Positions 1 through 7,743 of a stretch of DNA of 33,691 bases are shown in pieces. Made by a program: the position numbers and the translations under genes. The stretch is from contig NZ_CANMCP010000015.1 in the NCBI RefSeq assembly GCF_947496385.1, forward strand, positions 1-33,691. The letters run 5' to 3'. Below the pieces are notes generated by a model. It saw only the letters and a list, made by a program, of their open reading frames with translations. It searched no databases and was not told the origin of the DNA. Within the stretch, counting starts at the first letter, position 1, and each line of letters opens with the position of its first letter. This DNA comes from an uncultured Croceicoccus sp. GTDB taxonomy: Bacteria > Pseudomonadota > Alphaproteobacteria > Sphingomonadales > Sphingomonadaceae.

Positions 1-36
1 CCTTCGTCACTACGACGAAGCCCAAACCCTCCTTAA

Positions 37-1034
37 TTACAACCTCAAATCTGTGCCATGGGTGCTGACGGGGAACAGCTGATAGGCCTTGCTCAGCTCT
101 TCCTTGCGGATGCGGGCGATTTTCTCCTTTAGCTTGCGCGCCAGAACGAACCGGCAGCGCATCAGTGTGGTGAGCGGGATGTTACGTTTGCCAGTCAGGA
201 AATTGACCACATCGGTCAGCCAACGGATCAGTTCGCCCTGGCCGATGAACTGGTCCCGCACTTGCCGGTCCAGCAGGTGGACAAGGCCCGCTTCGGTCCA
301 GCCATCGACCGGCACATCCAGCATCAGCTGGTCGCTCTGATCGTGGTGGCGCACCATCAGGCTATCGCCCTCCAGATCGATTTCGAAGCCGTCCGATGTC
401 TGTTTGACCGAGAATTCGGCCTCGCTCAACTGGTACTCCTTGTCGGCCAGCGACCAGTCAAAATACTCGCTGATCAGGTCCGTATCGGCGAGCACCAGTT
501 CGCCTTGCACCCAAGTCATCAGCCGCGGGACGATGAAGGGCTTGCCCAGCTCCGCGGCCGATGCCTCATGCTGGATTTCGGCGTGGAACTTCGCCACTTC
601 CTCTCGCACGCGATTGCCCTGATCCTCTGGCAGGGCGGCGGCTACGCGCTCAACCTCTTCTTCGCGCATCGGGCCGGTGACCTTGATCGCTGCCTCGCCG
701 CGTTCGTTGGTCTCGATGGTGATTTTCTCGGGCGCAGCAGCCTTTGCGGCAGCAAGCTGTCCCTCGTCGGCCTTTACCGGAATGCTCACTGAGGGCTTGG
801 GCCGTTTGCGAACACCGAACAGCCCCTCTTCCAGGGACTTCTGAGGTGGCGCCTCGATATTGGCTTCTGCCTCCTGCTCTTCAAATCCCATATCGACCAG
901 ACGGTCACGCAGGGTATTGGCCGCTTCCGCGAAGGACTTCGACACCAGATTGGCATAGGCCCGGTTCAGCGCACCCGATTTGCGCCGCTTGGCATAGGGC
1001 ATCCGCAACACCCGCCCCAGCAACTGCTCCGCAT
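37..1034 (-). pseudogene. 3' remnant of a type III restriction Res-like SF2 helicase gene, cut by IS6
   Basis: The frame stays open from the IS border to a TAA at 37-39. It begins HAEQLLGRVLRMPYA, which matches helicase motif VI (Q..GRVLRMP) of SF2 DEAD/DEAH proteins of the type III restriction R-subunit kind. Everything upstream of motif VI (Walker A, DExx and the rest of the motor) is missing, because the IS6-family inverted repeat begins at 1035, exactly where homology stops. About 330 C-terminal residues remain; they are charged, and I see no clear PD-(D/E)xK nuclease motif in them. The internal TTG or ATG codons at the left end are therefore unlikely to be real starts. The remnant is probably non-functional and was part of the host replicon rather than of the catabolic cargo. 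It could equally be a DEAD-box helicase of another defence system. Confidence 0.72.
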
Positions 1035-1874
1035 GGCGCTGTCAGAAGGATTGTACCTCTGGCAAAAACCTCGGTGCAGGGTAGGGGAAGCGTATGCCCC
1101 GAGCCAAGAAACCAGCCAACCCGTTCCGGTATTTCCATTCTTCGCCGGAGGTGATCCGCCTCGTGGTAATGATGTATGTTCGATTTCCGCTTAGCCTGCG
1201 GAACGTCGAAGACCTACTGTCGGAACGCGGCATCGACATTTGCCATGAAACGGTCCGGCTTTGGTGGAACAGGTTTGGCCCGATTTTCGCATCGGACATA
1301 CGGCGTCAGCGGGTTAGCCGAATGCACGGTTTTCGCCATTGGCAATGGCACTTGGATGAAATGTACGTCCGCATCAATGGCGAGATGGTGTATCTGTGGC
1401 GTGCCGTCGATCACGAAGGTGAGGTGCTTGAAAGCTACGTCACCAGAACCAGGGACAAGGCCGCCGCCCTACGCTTCATGAGGAAAGCGCTGAAGCGTCA
1501 TGGTTCGCCCGAAGTCATTACGACGGACGGTCTGCGGTCCTACAAAGCTGCGATGTCCGACCTCGGAAATTCGACGAAGCAGGACACCGGCCGCTATTTG
1601 AACAACCGGGCTGAAAACTCACACCTGCCATTCCGACGAAGGGAACGAGCGATGCTGCGCTTCCGGCAAATGAAATCGCTGCAGAAATTCGCCTCGGTTC
1701 ATGCCTCCTTCCACAACCACTTCAATTCCGAACGTCACCCCGTTGATCGTCAAACTTACAAAGCCCGCCGCTCAGCTGCCCTCGCTGAGTGGCAGAACCT
1801 CATGGCCTGAGGAATAGCCGGTGAAGGGCGCACTTTGCAAAACGGAGAGCGGTTTGCATCCGACTGACAGCTCC
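1035..1874 (+). mobile_element. IS6-family insertion sequence, complete left copy
   Basis: The element is about 840 bp, a normal size for IS6 family members, and carries one DDE transposase. The left end reads GGCGCTGTCAGAAGGATTG. The right end, read on the other strand from 1874, is GGAGCTGTCAGTCGGATGC, so the two ends form imperfect inverted repeats. The eight bases outside each end (CTCCGCAT on the left, CATTCGAC on the right) do not match, so there is no target duplication around this single copy. That fits a copy formed by cointegration or recombination, with the true duplication, if any, outside the whole island. Confidence 0.88.
1094..1810 (+). CDS. IS6-family DDE transposase
   Basis: This 238-aa protein has the normal length for IS6-family (IS26/IS6100-like) transposases. 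It has an N-terminal helix-turn-helix region (about residues 15-65, including LLSERGIDICHETVR) followed by the DDE core: Asp in WHLDEMYVRING, Asp in TTDGLRSY and Glu in NRAENSH. A basic C-terminal region follows. It catalyses replicative transposition to form cointegrates. The reading frame is intact and all catalytic residues are present, so this copy is probably active. It starts at the ATG 59 nt inside the left inverted repeat, the same start found in all the copies at the right end of the window. The exact IS name is not assigned. Confidence 0.93.
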   Translation: MPRAKKPANPFRYFHSSPEVIRLVVMMYVRFPLSLRNVEDLLSERGIDICHETVRLWWNRFGPIFASDIRRQRVSRMHGFRHWQWHLDEMYVRINGEMVYLWRAVDHEGEVLESYVTRTRDKAAALRFMRKALKRHGSPEVITTDGLRSYKAAMSDLGNSTKQDTGRYLNNRAENSHLPFRRRERAMLRFRQMKSLQKFASVHASFHNHFNSERHPVDRQTYKARRSAALAEWQNLMA

Positions 1875-1903
1875 CATTCGACCGACAGATCCCTGATCAA
1901 TCA

Positions 1904-2686
1904 TCAGCGCGGTGCCATTCGGATGGCACCGTCCAGGCGGACGTCCTCGCCGTTGAAATAGCTGTTTTCTATCATCACGAGTGCAAGCGCTGCGTATTCA
2001 TCCGGTTTACCCAGCCGTTTGGGATAGGGGACGGATGCACTAAGCGATGCAAGCGTCTTTTCAGGTAGACCCATCAGCAGGGGAGTCTCGAAAAGACCGG
2101 GCAGGATAGTGTTCACACGAATGTTCTCGGACATGAGGTCACGCGCCACGGGGAGCGTCAGGCTCACCACACCGCCTTTCGAGGCAGAATAGGCAGCCTG
2201 CCCGATCTGACCGTCCTCGGCCGCTACGGAAGCTGTGTTGACGATGGCACCGCGATCTCCGTCAGGCAGCGGGCTGAGGTCGAGCATGCCGGCCGCACTC
2301 TTCGCAATGCAGCGGAAGGTGCCGATCAAATTGACCTGCACGACCTTCTCGAATGCATCGAGAGGGAAATGTCGGATGCTGCCGTCTTCCCTGTCGCGGC
2401 TTGCGGTCTTTATGCCGTTGCCGATGCCCGCACAATTGACGAGTACGCGTTCCTGGCCGTGCGTGTCGCGCGCCCTTTTGAAACCTTCGTCTACGCTGGC
2501 CTCGTCGGTAACGTCGACATCGCAGAAAACTCCCCCGATTTCGTCCGCCACGCGCTGTCCACCGTCGCCATCCCGATCGAAAATGGCGACGCGAACACCC
2601 TTCTTGCCAAGGGCGCGGGCCGTGGCGGCACCGAGGCCGGATGCGCCACCGGTCACGACGGCTGCGATGGAAGAGTTTAGTATCAT
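1904..2686 (-). CDS. SDR-family 3-hydroxyacyl-CoA dehydrogenase-like protein (HSD17B10 type)
   Basis: This is a 260-aa classical short-chain dehydrogenase. From the ATG at 2686 it has the cofactor motif TGGASGLG (about residues 12-19), NCAGIG (84-89) and the active-site set N119, S153, Y166 and K170 (YSASK). Asp at the end of the second strand (IFDRD) suggests NAD(H). Overall it resembles type II 3-hydroxyacyl-CoA dehydrogenases, which oxidise 3-hydroxyacyl-CoA to 3-ketoacyl-CoA in beta-oxidation. An in-frame TTG lies 12 nt upstream, but the ATG at 2686 is the better start. It lies 38 bp downstream of the CoA-transferase B gene and is probably cotranscribed with it. Its 3' end is only 29 bp from the IS6 right end. 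Substrate unknown. Confidence 0.85.
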   Translation of the reverse strand: MILNSSIAAVVTGGASGLGAATARALGKKGVRVAIFDRDGDGGQRVADEIGGVFCDVDVTDEASVDEGFKRARDTHGQERVLVNCAGIGNGIKTASRDREDGSIRHFPLDAFEKVVQVNLIGTFRCIAKSAAGMLDLSPLPDGDRGAIVNTASVAAEDGQIGQAAYSASKGGVVSLTLPVARDLMSENIRVNTILPGLFETPLLMGLPEKTLASLSASVPYPKRLGKPDEYAALALVMIENSYFNGEDVRLDGAIRMAPR

Positions 2687-2724
2687 GGAAAATCCCAATT
2701 CATGTTTGTCGGATTATCGGAAGG

Positions 2725-3384
2725 TCAGGCCGCTGCGAGAGCTTCGCTCACGGCAAAGGGCGCTTCGGTTTGCTGCTCGATCTCCTCGATGGTCACGCCC
2801 GGTGCCAGTTCGAGCAGGGTCAGGCCGCTGCCGCCCTCACGATCGCAATCGAAGACGCCGAGATTGGTGATGATGCGGTCGATGGCGCGCACGCCTGTAA
2901 GAGGAAGCGTGCATTCCTTCAGGATCTTGGGGCTACCGTCCTTGCTGGTGTGATCCATCACCACGACCACGCGCGGCACGCCGGCCACGAGGTCCATCGC
3001 ACCGCCCATGCCCTTCACCACCTTGCCCGGAATGGTCCAGTTGGCAATATCGCCATTCATGGCCACTTGCATTGAGCCGAGAATGGTCAGATCGATATGA
3101 CCACCGCGCACCAGGGCGAAACTGTCAGCCGAGGAGCAATAGCTCGTACCCGGCAGCTCGGTTACGGTCTGCTTGCCCGCATTGATGATGTCGGGATCTG
3201 CCTCTCCCTCGAAAGGGAAAGGGCCGATGCCGAGCATTCCATTCTCGGAATGCAGGCTCACGGTGATGTCGTCCGGAATGTAGTTCGCGACGAGCGTGGG
3301 TATGCCGATGCCAAGGTTCACATAGTCCCCATCGGCGATTTCGCGCGCAGCTCTCCGGGCCATCTGTTCCCTTGTCCAGGCCAT
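2725..3384 (-). CDS. 3-oxoacid CoA-transferase, subunit B
   Basis: The 219-aa protein has the size and motifs of subunit B of family I CoA-transferases (ScoB/AtoA/PcaJ type): NLGIGIPTLV near residue 25 and SENGMLGIGP, with the catalytic glutamate at residue 47 that forms the glutamyl-CoA thioester. The enzyme moves CoA between succinyl-CoA or another donor and a 3-oxoacid or fatty acid. Two ATGs are available; the one at 3384 is preferred because AGGAG ends 6 nt before it, whereas the ATG at 3390 directly abuts the AGGAG. Subunit A is normally the adjacent gene. Here the only subunit A in the window is some 24 kb away (27719-28429). The gene is divergent from the acyl-CoA dehydrogenase across a 142-bp region holding an operator. 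Confidence 0.93.
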   Translation of the reverse strand: MAWTREQMARRAAREIADGDYVNLGIGIPTLVANYIPDDITVSLHSENGMLGIGPFPFEGEADPDIINAGKQTVTELPGTSYCSSADSFALVRGGHIDLTILGSMQVAMNGDIANWTIPGKVVKGMGGAMDLVAGVPRVVVVMDHTSKDGSPKILKECTLPLTGVRAIDRIITNLGVFDCDREGGSGLTLLELAPGVTIEEIEQQTEAPFAVSEALAAA

Positions 3385-3455
3385 GCCCATCTCCTTTCAT
3401 CCACCAAAGACATAGGCACTTCACGGGGATGCGAGCAAGCACTTTCTTCGCAATA

Positions 3456-3481
3456 GAGAATGCCATTCTCAAAAGTTGACG
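3456..3481 (+). promoter_or_regulatory. Predicted IclR-type operator plus -35 element (copy 1)
   Basis: GAGAATGCCATTCTC (3456-3470) is a 15-bp dyad with perfect arms. Five bases later comes TTGACG (3476-3481), a plausible -35 box for the gene starting at 3527. A -10 element is not convincing; TTAGTG sits 17 nt further on. The same arrangement with the same 5-nt spacing recurs three times in this window. The site lies between divergent genes, so it could also act on the CoA-transferase B gene. Confidence 0.7.
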
Positions 3482-3526
3482 ATTGCTCGCGGGTCCGGTT
3501 AGTGCGGGTTCCTGCAAGGAGAGAGT

Positions 3527-4717
3527 ATGATCGAGATTTCCCGGCGGGCGCGCGATATTGGCGGCGAGGTGGAGCGCTTCGTGCGCGATGTCATCGTTCC
3601 ATTCGAAACTGACGGGCGCCGCGACCACCACGGGGCGCCGACCGAGGAACTGGTGCGCGAAATGCGCGATCTGGCGAATGATGCCGGGCTGATGACGCCC
3701 CATATTCTGGAGGACGGCAGCCACCTGACCCAGGTCGAAACCGCGCATGTGCTCATCCGGTCCGGGCTCTCCCCGCTTGGCCCGCTGGCGCTCAACACCA
3801 ATGCGCCGGACGAAGGTAATATGTATTTGCTCGGCCATGTCGGCAGCGACCATCTGAAGAAAAAGTTTCTGGGTCGGCTGGTGTCGGGCGAGGAGCGCAG
3901 CGCCTTCTTCATGACAGAGCCCGCCGAATGGGGCGGGGCGGGGTCGGATCCTTCGATGATGAAGACCACCTGCCGCAAGGATGGCAATCATTGGGTCGTG
4001 AACGGGCGCAAGGTGTTCATCACGGGTGCCGATGGCGCCGGCGTCGGTATCGTGATGGCAAAGGCCGAGAGCGTAGAGGAGGGGGGCGGTGCTTGCATGT
4101 TCATCGTCGACCTGCCGGATCCCGCAATTCGTATCGAGCGCGTTCCCAACACGATCGACAATTCGATGCCGGGTGGACACGCCAGCGTGGCGATCGAGAA
4201 CCTTCGCGTTCCGGCTGACCAGATGCTTGGCGAGGCCGGCGAGGGTTTTCGCTATGCGCAAGTCAGGCTCAGTCCTGCGCGCCTTTCGCACTGCATGCGC
4301 TGGTTGGGTGCGGCGATGCGCTGCCAGGAAATCGCCATCGATTATGTCTGCCGGCGCGAAGCGTTCGGCAAACTGCTGATCGATCACGAAGGGGTCGGTT
4401 TCATGTTGGCGCAGAACCAGATCGACCTGAAACAGGCGGAATTGATGGTCTTCTGGTGTGCATCGATACTTGACTCCGGCGATCTGGGCACGACCGAGAG
4501 CTCCATGACCAAAGTCGCAGTGTCGGAAGCCCTGATGCGTGTTGCGGACAATTGCGTGCAGGTTCTGGGCGGGACGGGGGTGACCGACAAAACGGTGGTC
4601 GAACAGGTGTTTCGCGAATTGCGCGCGTTCCGGATCTATGATGGCCCGACGGAAGTCCACAAGTGGTCGCTCGCGAAAAAGATCAAGAAGGCGCAGCAGA
4701 GGAAAGCTGTGCCGTGA
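3527..4717 (+). CDS. Acyl-CoA dehydrogenase, ACAD10/11-like clade
   Basis: This 396-aa flavoprotein has the full acyl-CoA dehydrogenase fold: an N-terminal helical domain, a beta domain with FFMTEPAEWGGAGSD and WVVNGRKVFITGA, and a C-terminal helical domain with VQVLGGTGVTD. At the position of the usual catalytic Glu (YEGT in MCAD) it has YDGPTEVH, so Asp372 replaces Glu. This (A/Y)DGPxEVH form is typical of ACAD10/ACAD11 and related bacterial enzymes. The start is the ATG at 3527, with AAGGAGAG 4-11 nt upstream. It overlaps the next gene, a phosphotransferase, by 4 bp (GTGA). The pairing of dehydrogenase and kinase is the same as in ACAD10/11 and in levulinate catabolism (LvaA and LvaC). A predicted operator lies just upstream. 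Confidence 0.9.
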   Translation: MIEISRRARDIGGEVERFVRDVIVPFETDGRRDHHGAPTEELVREMRDLANDAGLMTPHILEDGSHLTQVETAHVLIRSGLSPLGPLALNTNAPDEGNMYLLGHVGSDHLKKKFLGRLVSGEERSAFFMTEPAEWGGAGSDPSMMKTTCRKDGNHWVVNGRKVFITGADGAGVGIVMAKAESVEEGGGACMFIVDLPDPAIRIERVPNTIDNSMPGGHASVAIENLRVPADQMLGEAGEGFRYAQVRLSPARLSHCMRWLGAAMRCQEIAIDYVCRREAFGKLLIDHEGVGFMLAQNQIDLKQAELMVFWCASILDSGDLGTTESSMTKVAVSEALMRVADNCVQVLGGTGVTDKTVVEQVFRELRAFRIYDGPTEVHKWSLAKKIKKAQQRKAVP

Positions 4718-5778
4718 GCACCTTGGGCCAGGAGAATACCGGCACGACAGCAGTGCGCGAGGGATACGAAATCGATCGCGACGCTCTCAATGCATGGATG
4801 GGCGAGAATATTCTCGATTACTCGGGACCGCTCAGGATCGCGCAATTCAAGGGCGGCCAATCCAATCCGACCTATCGGCTCGCATCGCCCTCCGGTCGTT
4901 ACGTCCTGCGCCGCAAACCGCCCGGCGAAATCCTGAAAGGGGCTCACGCGGTCGAGCGGGAGGCCCGCGTCATGGCGGCGCTGGGCGAAACCGAATTTCC
5001 CGTGCCGCGAATTCTGGGCCTGTGCAACGAGGATACCGTCCTAGGAACGCCATTTTTCGTGATGGAGATGGTCGAGGGCCGGATATTCTGGGACGCAAGC
5101 TTTCCCGACGTCGGGCGTGACCAACGGCCTGCCTATTTCGGCGCAATGAATGATACGCTCGCGCGGCTCCACTCGGTAGATTTCGAGGCCGTCGGCCTTG
5201 GCGATTACGGGAGGCCGGGAAACTATTTCGCGCGTCAGATCGGACGCTGGTCAAAGCAATATCTCGCCGACGAGGAGGCCGGGCGCGATCCCGAGATGGA
5301 TGCGCTGGTCGAATGGTTGCCGCGGAATATCCCGCCTGGCGACGAGACCACGATCGTTCATGGCGATTGCCGGTGCGACAACATGATCTTTCACCCCACC
5401 GAGCCGCGCGTGCTGGCCGTGCTCGACTGGGAGCTTTCCACGCTTGGCCATCCGCTCTCCGACTTTTCCTATAATGCCATGATGTACCGCATGCCGCCCC
5501 ATATCGTGCCCGGATTGCGCGACGCTGATTTGAATGCGCTGAATATCCCGACCGAGCGCGAATATATCGACGATTACTGCCGCCGCACGAGGCGCGATGG
5601 CATCGCCAATTGGGATTTCTACATCGCGTTCAACTTTTTTCGCCTGGCGGCAATTTTCCACGGGATCAAGGGACGGGTCATTCGCGGAAATGCCTCCAGT
5701 GCCCAAGCGGCTGAGAGGGCAGCGGATTTCCCTCAGCTGGCGAGACTTGCCGGCGATGCGATGCGCGCCTGCTCCTGA
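4714..5778 (+). CDS. APH/ACAD10-11-type kinase, putative hydroxyacyl-CoA kinase
   Basis: This 354-aa protein is of the aminoglycoside-phosphotransferase superfamily. It has a kinase-like N-lobe (FKGGQSNPTYRL, then YVLRRKPPG), the catalytic loop VHGDCRCDN (Asp about 218, Asn about 223) and the metal-binding segment VLDWELSTLGHPLSD (Asp about 238). The kinase domains of ACAD10/11 and LvaA belong to this group and phosphorylate the 4-hydroxyl of hydroxyacyl-CoAs, after which the partner dehydrogenase removes the phosphate. An upstream in-frame ATG exists at 4663. The GTG at 4714 is preferred because it overlaps the preceding stop (GTGA) and has AGAGGAAA about 8 nt upstream. It is almost certainly translationally coupled to the dehydrogenase. 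Antibiotic resistance is unlikely given this context. Confidence 0.88.
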   Translation: MSTLGQENTGTTAVREGYEIDRDALNAWMGENILDYSGPLRIAQFKGGQSNPTYRLASPSGRYVLRRKPPGEILKGAHAVEREARVMAALGETEFPVPRILGLCNEDTVLGTPFFVMEMVEGRIFWDASFPDVGRDQRPAYFGAMNDTLARLHSVDFEAVGLGDYGRPGNYFARQIGRWSKQYLADEEAGRDPEMDALVEWLPRNIPPGDETTIVHGDCRCDNMIFHPTEPRVLAVLDWELSTLGHPLSDFSYNAMMYRMPPHIVPGLRDADLNALNIPTEREYIDDYCRRTRRDGIANWDFYIAFNFFRLAAIFHGIKGRVIRGNASSAQAAERAADFPQLARLAGDAMRACS

Positions 5779-5803
5779 AACAGACAGAGGAAAACCCCTT
5801 CTC

Positions 5804-6964
5804 ATGAATGAAGCCTATATCGTTGAAACACTGCGTACACCCGGCGGTCGCCGCAAGGGAGCGGCCTCGCACTGGCATCCGGCGGACATGGCCGCTGAAG
5901 TCATCAATGCCTTGCTCGACAAGACAGGCATCGACCCCGCGGCGGTGGATGACGTGATCCTCGGTTGCGTCACCCAAGCGGGCGAGCAGAGCAACGCCTT
6001 TGCGCGTAATGCGGTGCTTTCGTCCAGATTGCCGCAATCGGTGCCGGGCGTTACCATCGACCGCCAGTGCGGCAGTTCGCAGCAATCGATACATTTCGCA
6101 GCGCAGTCGGTGATGAGCGGCATGCAGGACATGGTGATTGCAGGCGGCGGGGAGAGCATGACGCGGGTGCCGATGTTTTCGAACCGCAAGCTGCATGACG
6201 AGGCGGGCCTTGGCGAAGGGCCGTACAGCCGGCGTGTCCTTGAACGGTACGGTGTCGACGGGTTCAACCAGTTCACGGGCGCGGAAATGATGGCCGCGAA
6301 ATATGGCTTTTCGCGTGAGGATCTCGACAACTTCGCGTTGATGAGCCACCGCAAGGCGGCCGTCGCTTCGCGTTCCGGAGCCTTCGACGCGGAGATGGTG
6401 CCGCTCACGGACAGCGAAGGAACGCATACGCAGGACGAAGGCATTCGCTTTGATGCTTCCCTGGAGGCGCTGGCCGATCTCAAGCCTCTTGTGGAGGATG
6501 GGGTCATTACGGCAGGCAATGCCAGCCAGATCTGCGACGGGGCGTCGGGCTTGCTGATCGTGGGAGAACGCGCGCTAAGGGATCATGGCCTGACGCCCAT
6601 TGCGCGTATCGCCGGCATGACCGTAACGGCAGGCGATCCGGTCATCATGCTGGACGAGCCGATCAATGCAACGCGCCGGGCGATGGAGCGGGCGGGTATG
6701 AACCTGGATCAGATCGACCTTTACGAAGTCAATGAGGCGTTCGCACCCGTGCCGATGGCTTGGCTGCAACAACTGGATGCGGATCCGGACAGGCTGAACG
6801 TCAATGGCGGTTCGATCGCGCTAGGCCATCCGCTGGGCGCGACGGGCGCCAAACTCACGGCAACGTTGATCCACGCCCTTAGATCGCGGGGTAAACGCTA
6901 CGGCCTGCAAACGATGTGCGAGGCAGGCGGCATCGCGAACGTCACGATATTCGAGGCGCTCTGA
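5804..6964 (+). CDS. Acetyl-CoA C-acyltransferase (thiolase)
   Basis: This is a 386-aa type II thiolase with all catalytic residues: nucleophile Cys89 in DRQCGSSQQ, His342 in NGGSIALGHPLGATG and Cys372 in MCEAGG, plus the VNEAFA motif. It cleaves 3-ketoacyl-CoA into acetyl-CoA (or propionyl-CoA) and a shortened acyl-CoA. The open frame extends upstream, but the ATG at 5804 is chosen because the protein then begins MNEAYIVETLRTP, the normal thiolase N-terminus. It follows the kinase gene after 25 bp and is the third gene of this plus-strand unit. It ends 8 bp before the convergent SDR gene; a short GGCGTT/AACGCC dyad spans the junction but is too small to call a terminator. Confidence 0.93.
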   Translation: MNEAYIVETLRTPGGRRKGAASHWHPADMAAEVINALLDKTGIDPAAVDDVILGCVTQAGEQSNAFARNAVLSSRLPQSVPGVTIDRQCGSSQQSIHFAAQSVMSGMQDMVIAGGGESMTRVPMFSNRKLHDEAGLGEGPYSRRVLERYGVDGFNQFTGAEMMAAKYGFSREDLDNFALMSHRKAAVASRSGAFDAEMVPLTDSEGTHTQDEGIRFDASLEALADLKPLVEDGVITAGNASQICDGASGLLIVGERALRDHGLTPIARIAGMTVTAGDPVIMLDEPINATRRAMERAGMNLDQIDLYEVNEAFAPVPMAWLQQLDADPDRLNVNGGSIALGHPLGATGAKLTATLIHALRSRGKRYGLQTMCEAGGIANVTIFEAL

Positions 6965-6972
6965 TCACGGCG

Positions 6973-7743
6973 TTACAACGCCTGACCATCGTCGATCGTG
7001 ATAGTCGAGCCCGTTACATAGCGCGACGCATCCGAAGCGAGGTAGAGGGCAATATCGTCCAGCGCATCGATATCCATGAGGTGGCGGCGATGCCAGCTCG
7101 CGATCTGTGCCTTGCCAGCGTCGCTTTCGAACCATTCGTCTCCCATCTCGGTGCGAATATAACCTGGCTGGATGGTGTTCACATTGATGCCTTGCCGCAC
7201 CCATTCGCGGGCAAACTGGCGTCCAAGATGCGCGACGCCTGCCTTGCTGGCGGCATAGGCGGCGTCCCCCTGATTGGTCATATCCGCTGTGACGGAGCCG
7301 ATCAGGACGATGCGTCCCCGTGCAAGCGCCCGCATGTTCGATGCGATCATCCGCCCCGCACCCTCACGCACGGTCAGATAAAGGCCCAGCAGGTTTGTAT
7401 CGAACACGGACCTCAGCGCATCTGCCGATACATCGGTCGAGCGCCCCGCGCGCGAGACGCCCGCATTTGCAAAGATGGTATCGACCCTGCCGAACTCATC
7501 TTCGGCTAGATCGTAGGCGTTGCGCACCGATGCTTCGTCAACCACATCGAGCGGGACCGCCAGCGCCTTACCACCGCCTTCGTTGATCTTGTCGGCGAGC
7601 GCCATCGTGCGATCGGTCCGCCGGGCACCGAGCACCAGCTTTGCACCGGCCTGCGCCAGCTTAATTGCGAGATGCATGCCGATGCCGGACGATGCCCCAC
7701 TGACGAGCGCGATGCGGCCCTCGAGAGAATGATTGCGTGTCAT
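6973..7743 (-). CDS. Short-chain dehydrogenase/reductase
   Basis: This 256-aa classical SDR has GASSGIG (about residues 16-22), FANAG (91-95) and the catalytic set N117, S150, Y163 and K167 (YAASK). The second-strand end, GARRTDR, has basic residues, which leans towards NADP(H). Its start overlaps the stop of the upstream GMC gene by 4 bp (ATGA), so the two are probably cotranslated, and it may oxidise or reduce the product of the GMC enzyme. The exact substrate cannot be told. It resembles general SDRs annotated as 3-oxoacyl-ACP reductase-like or glucose dehydrogenase-like proteins. Confidence 0.88.
   Translation of the reverse strand: MTRNHSLEGRIALVSGASSGIGMHLAIKLAQAGAKLVLGARRTDRTMALADKINEGGGKALAVPLDVVDEASVRNAYDLAEDEFGRVDTIFANAGVSRAGRSTDVSADALRSVFDTNLLGLYLTVREGAGRMIASNMRALARGRIVLIGSVTADMTNQGDAAYAASKAGVAHLGRQFAREWVRQGINVNTIQPGYIRTEMGDEWFESDAGKAQIASWHRRHLMDIDALDDIALYLASDASRYVTGSTITIDDGQAL

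Noticed and set aside
1027-1882. 8-bp target duplication around the left IS6
   Set aside because: The flanks CTCCGCAT and CATTCGAC do not match.
3125-4660. Long minus-strand open frame (511 codons) over the acyl-CoA dehydrogenase
   Set aside because: It is antisense to a gene with clear family motifs, has a low-complexity His/Arg-rich translation and no recognisable domain; typical shadow frame in GC-rich DNA.
4803-4816. Perfect palindrome CGAGAATATTCTCG that joins the two operator half-sites without a spacer
   Set aside because: It lies inside the kinase coding sequence (codons for GENIL), lacks the 3-bp spacer and has no TTGAC at the fixed distance. It could be a coincidence; a role as intragenic site cannot be excluded.
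4714-5778. Aminoglycoside resistance gene
   Set aside because: The fold is shared, but operon overlap with an acyl-CoA dehydrogenase and ACAD10/11-like motifs point to acyl-CoA metabolism.
6969-6982. GGCGTT-AC-AACGCC hairpin between convergent thiolase and SDR genes
   Set aside because: The loop is only two bases, there is no T-run and it overlaps the SDR stop, so it is not called a terminator.
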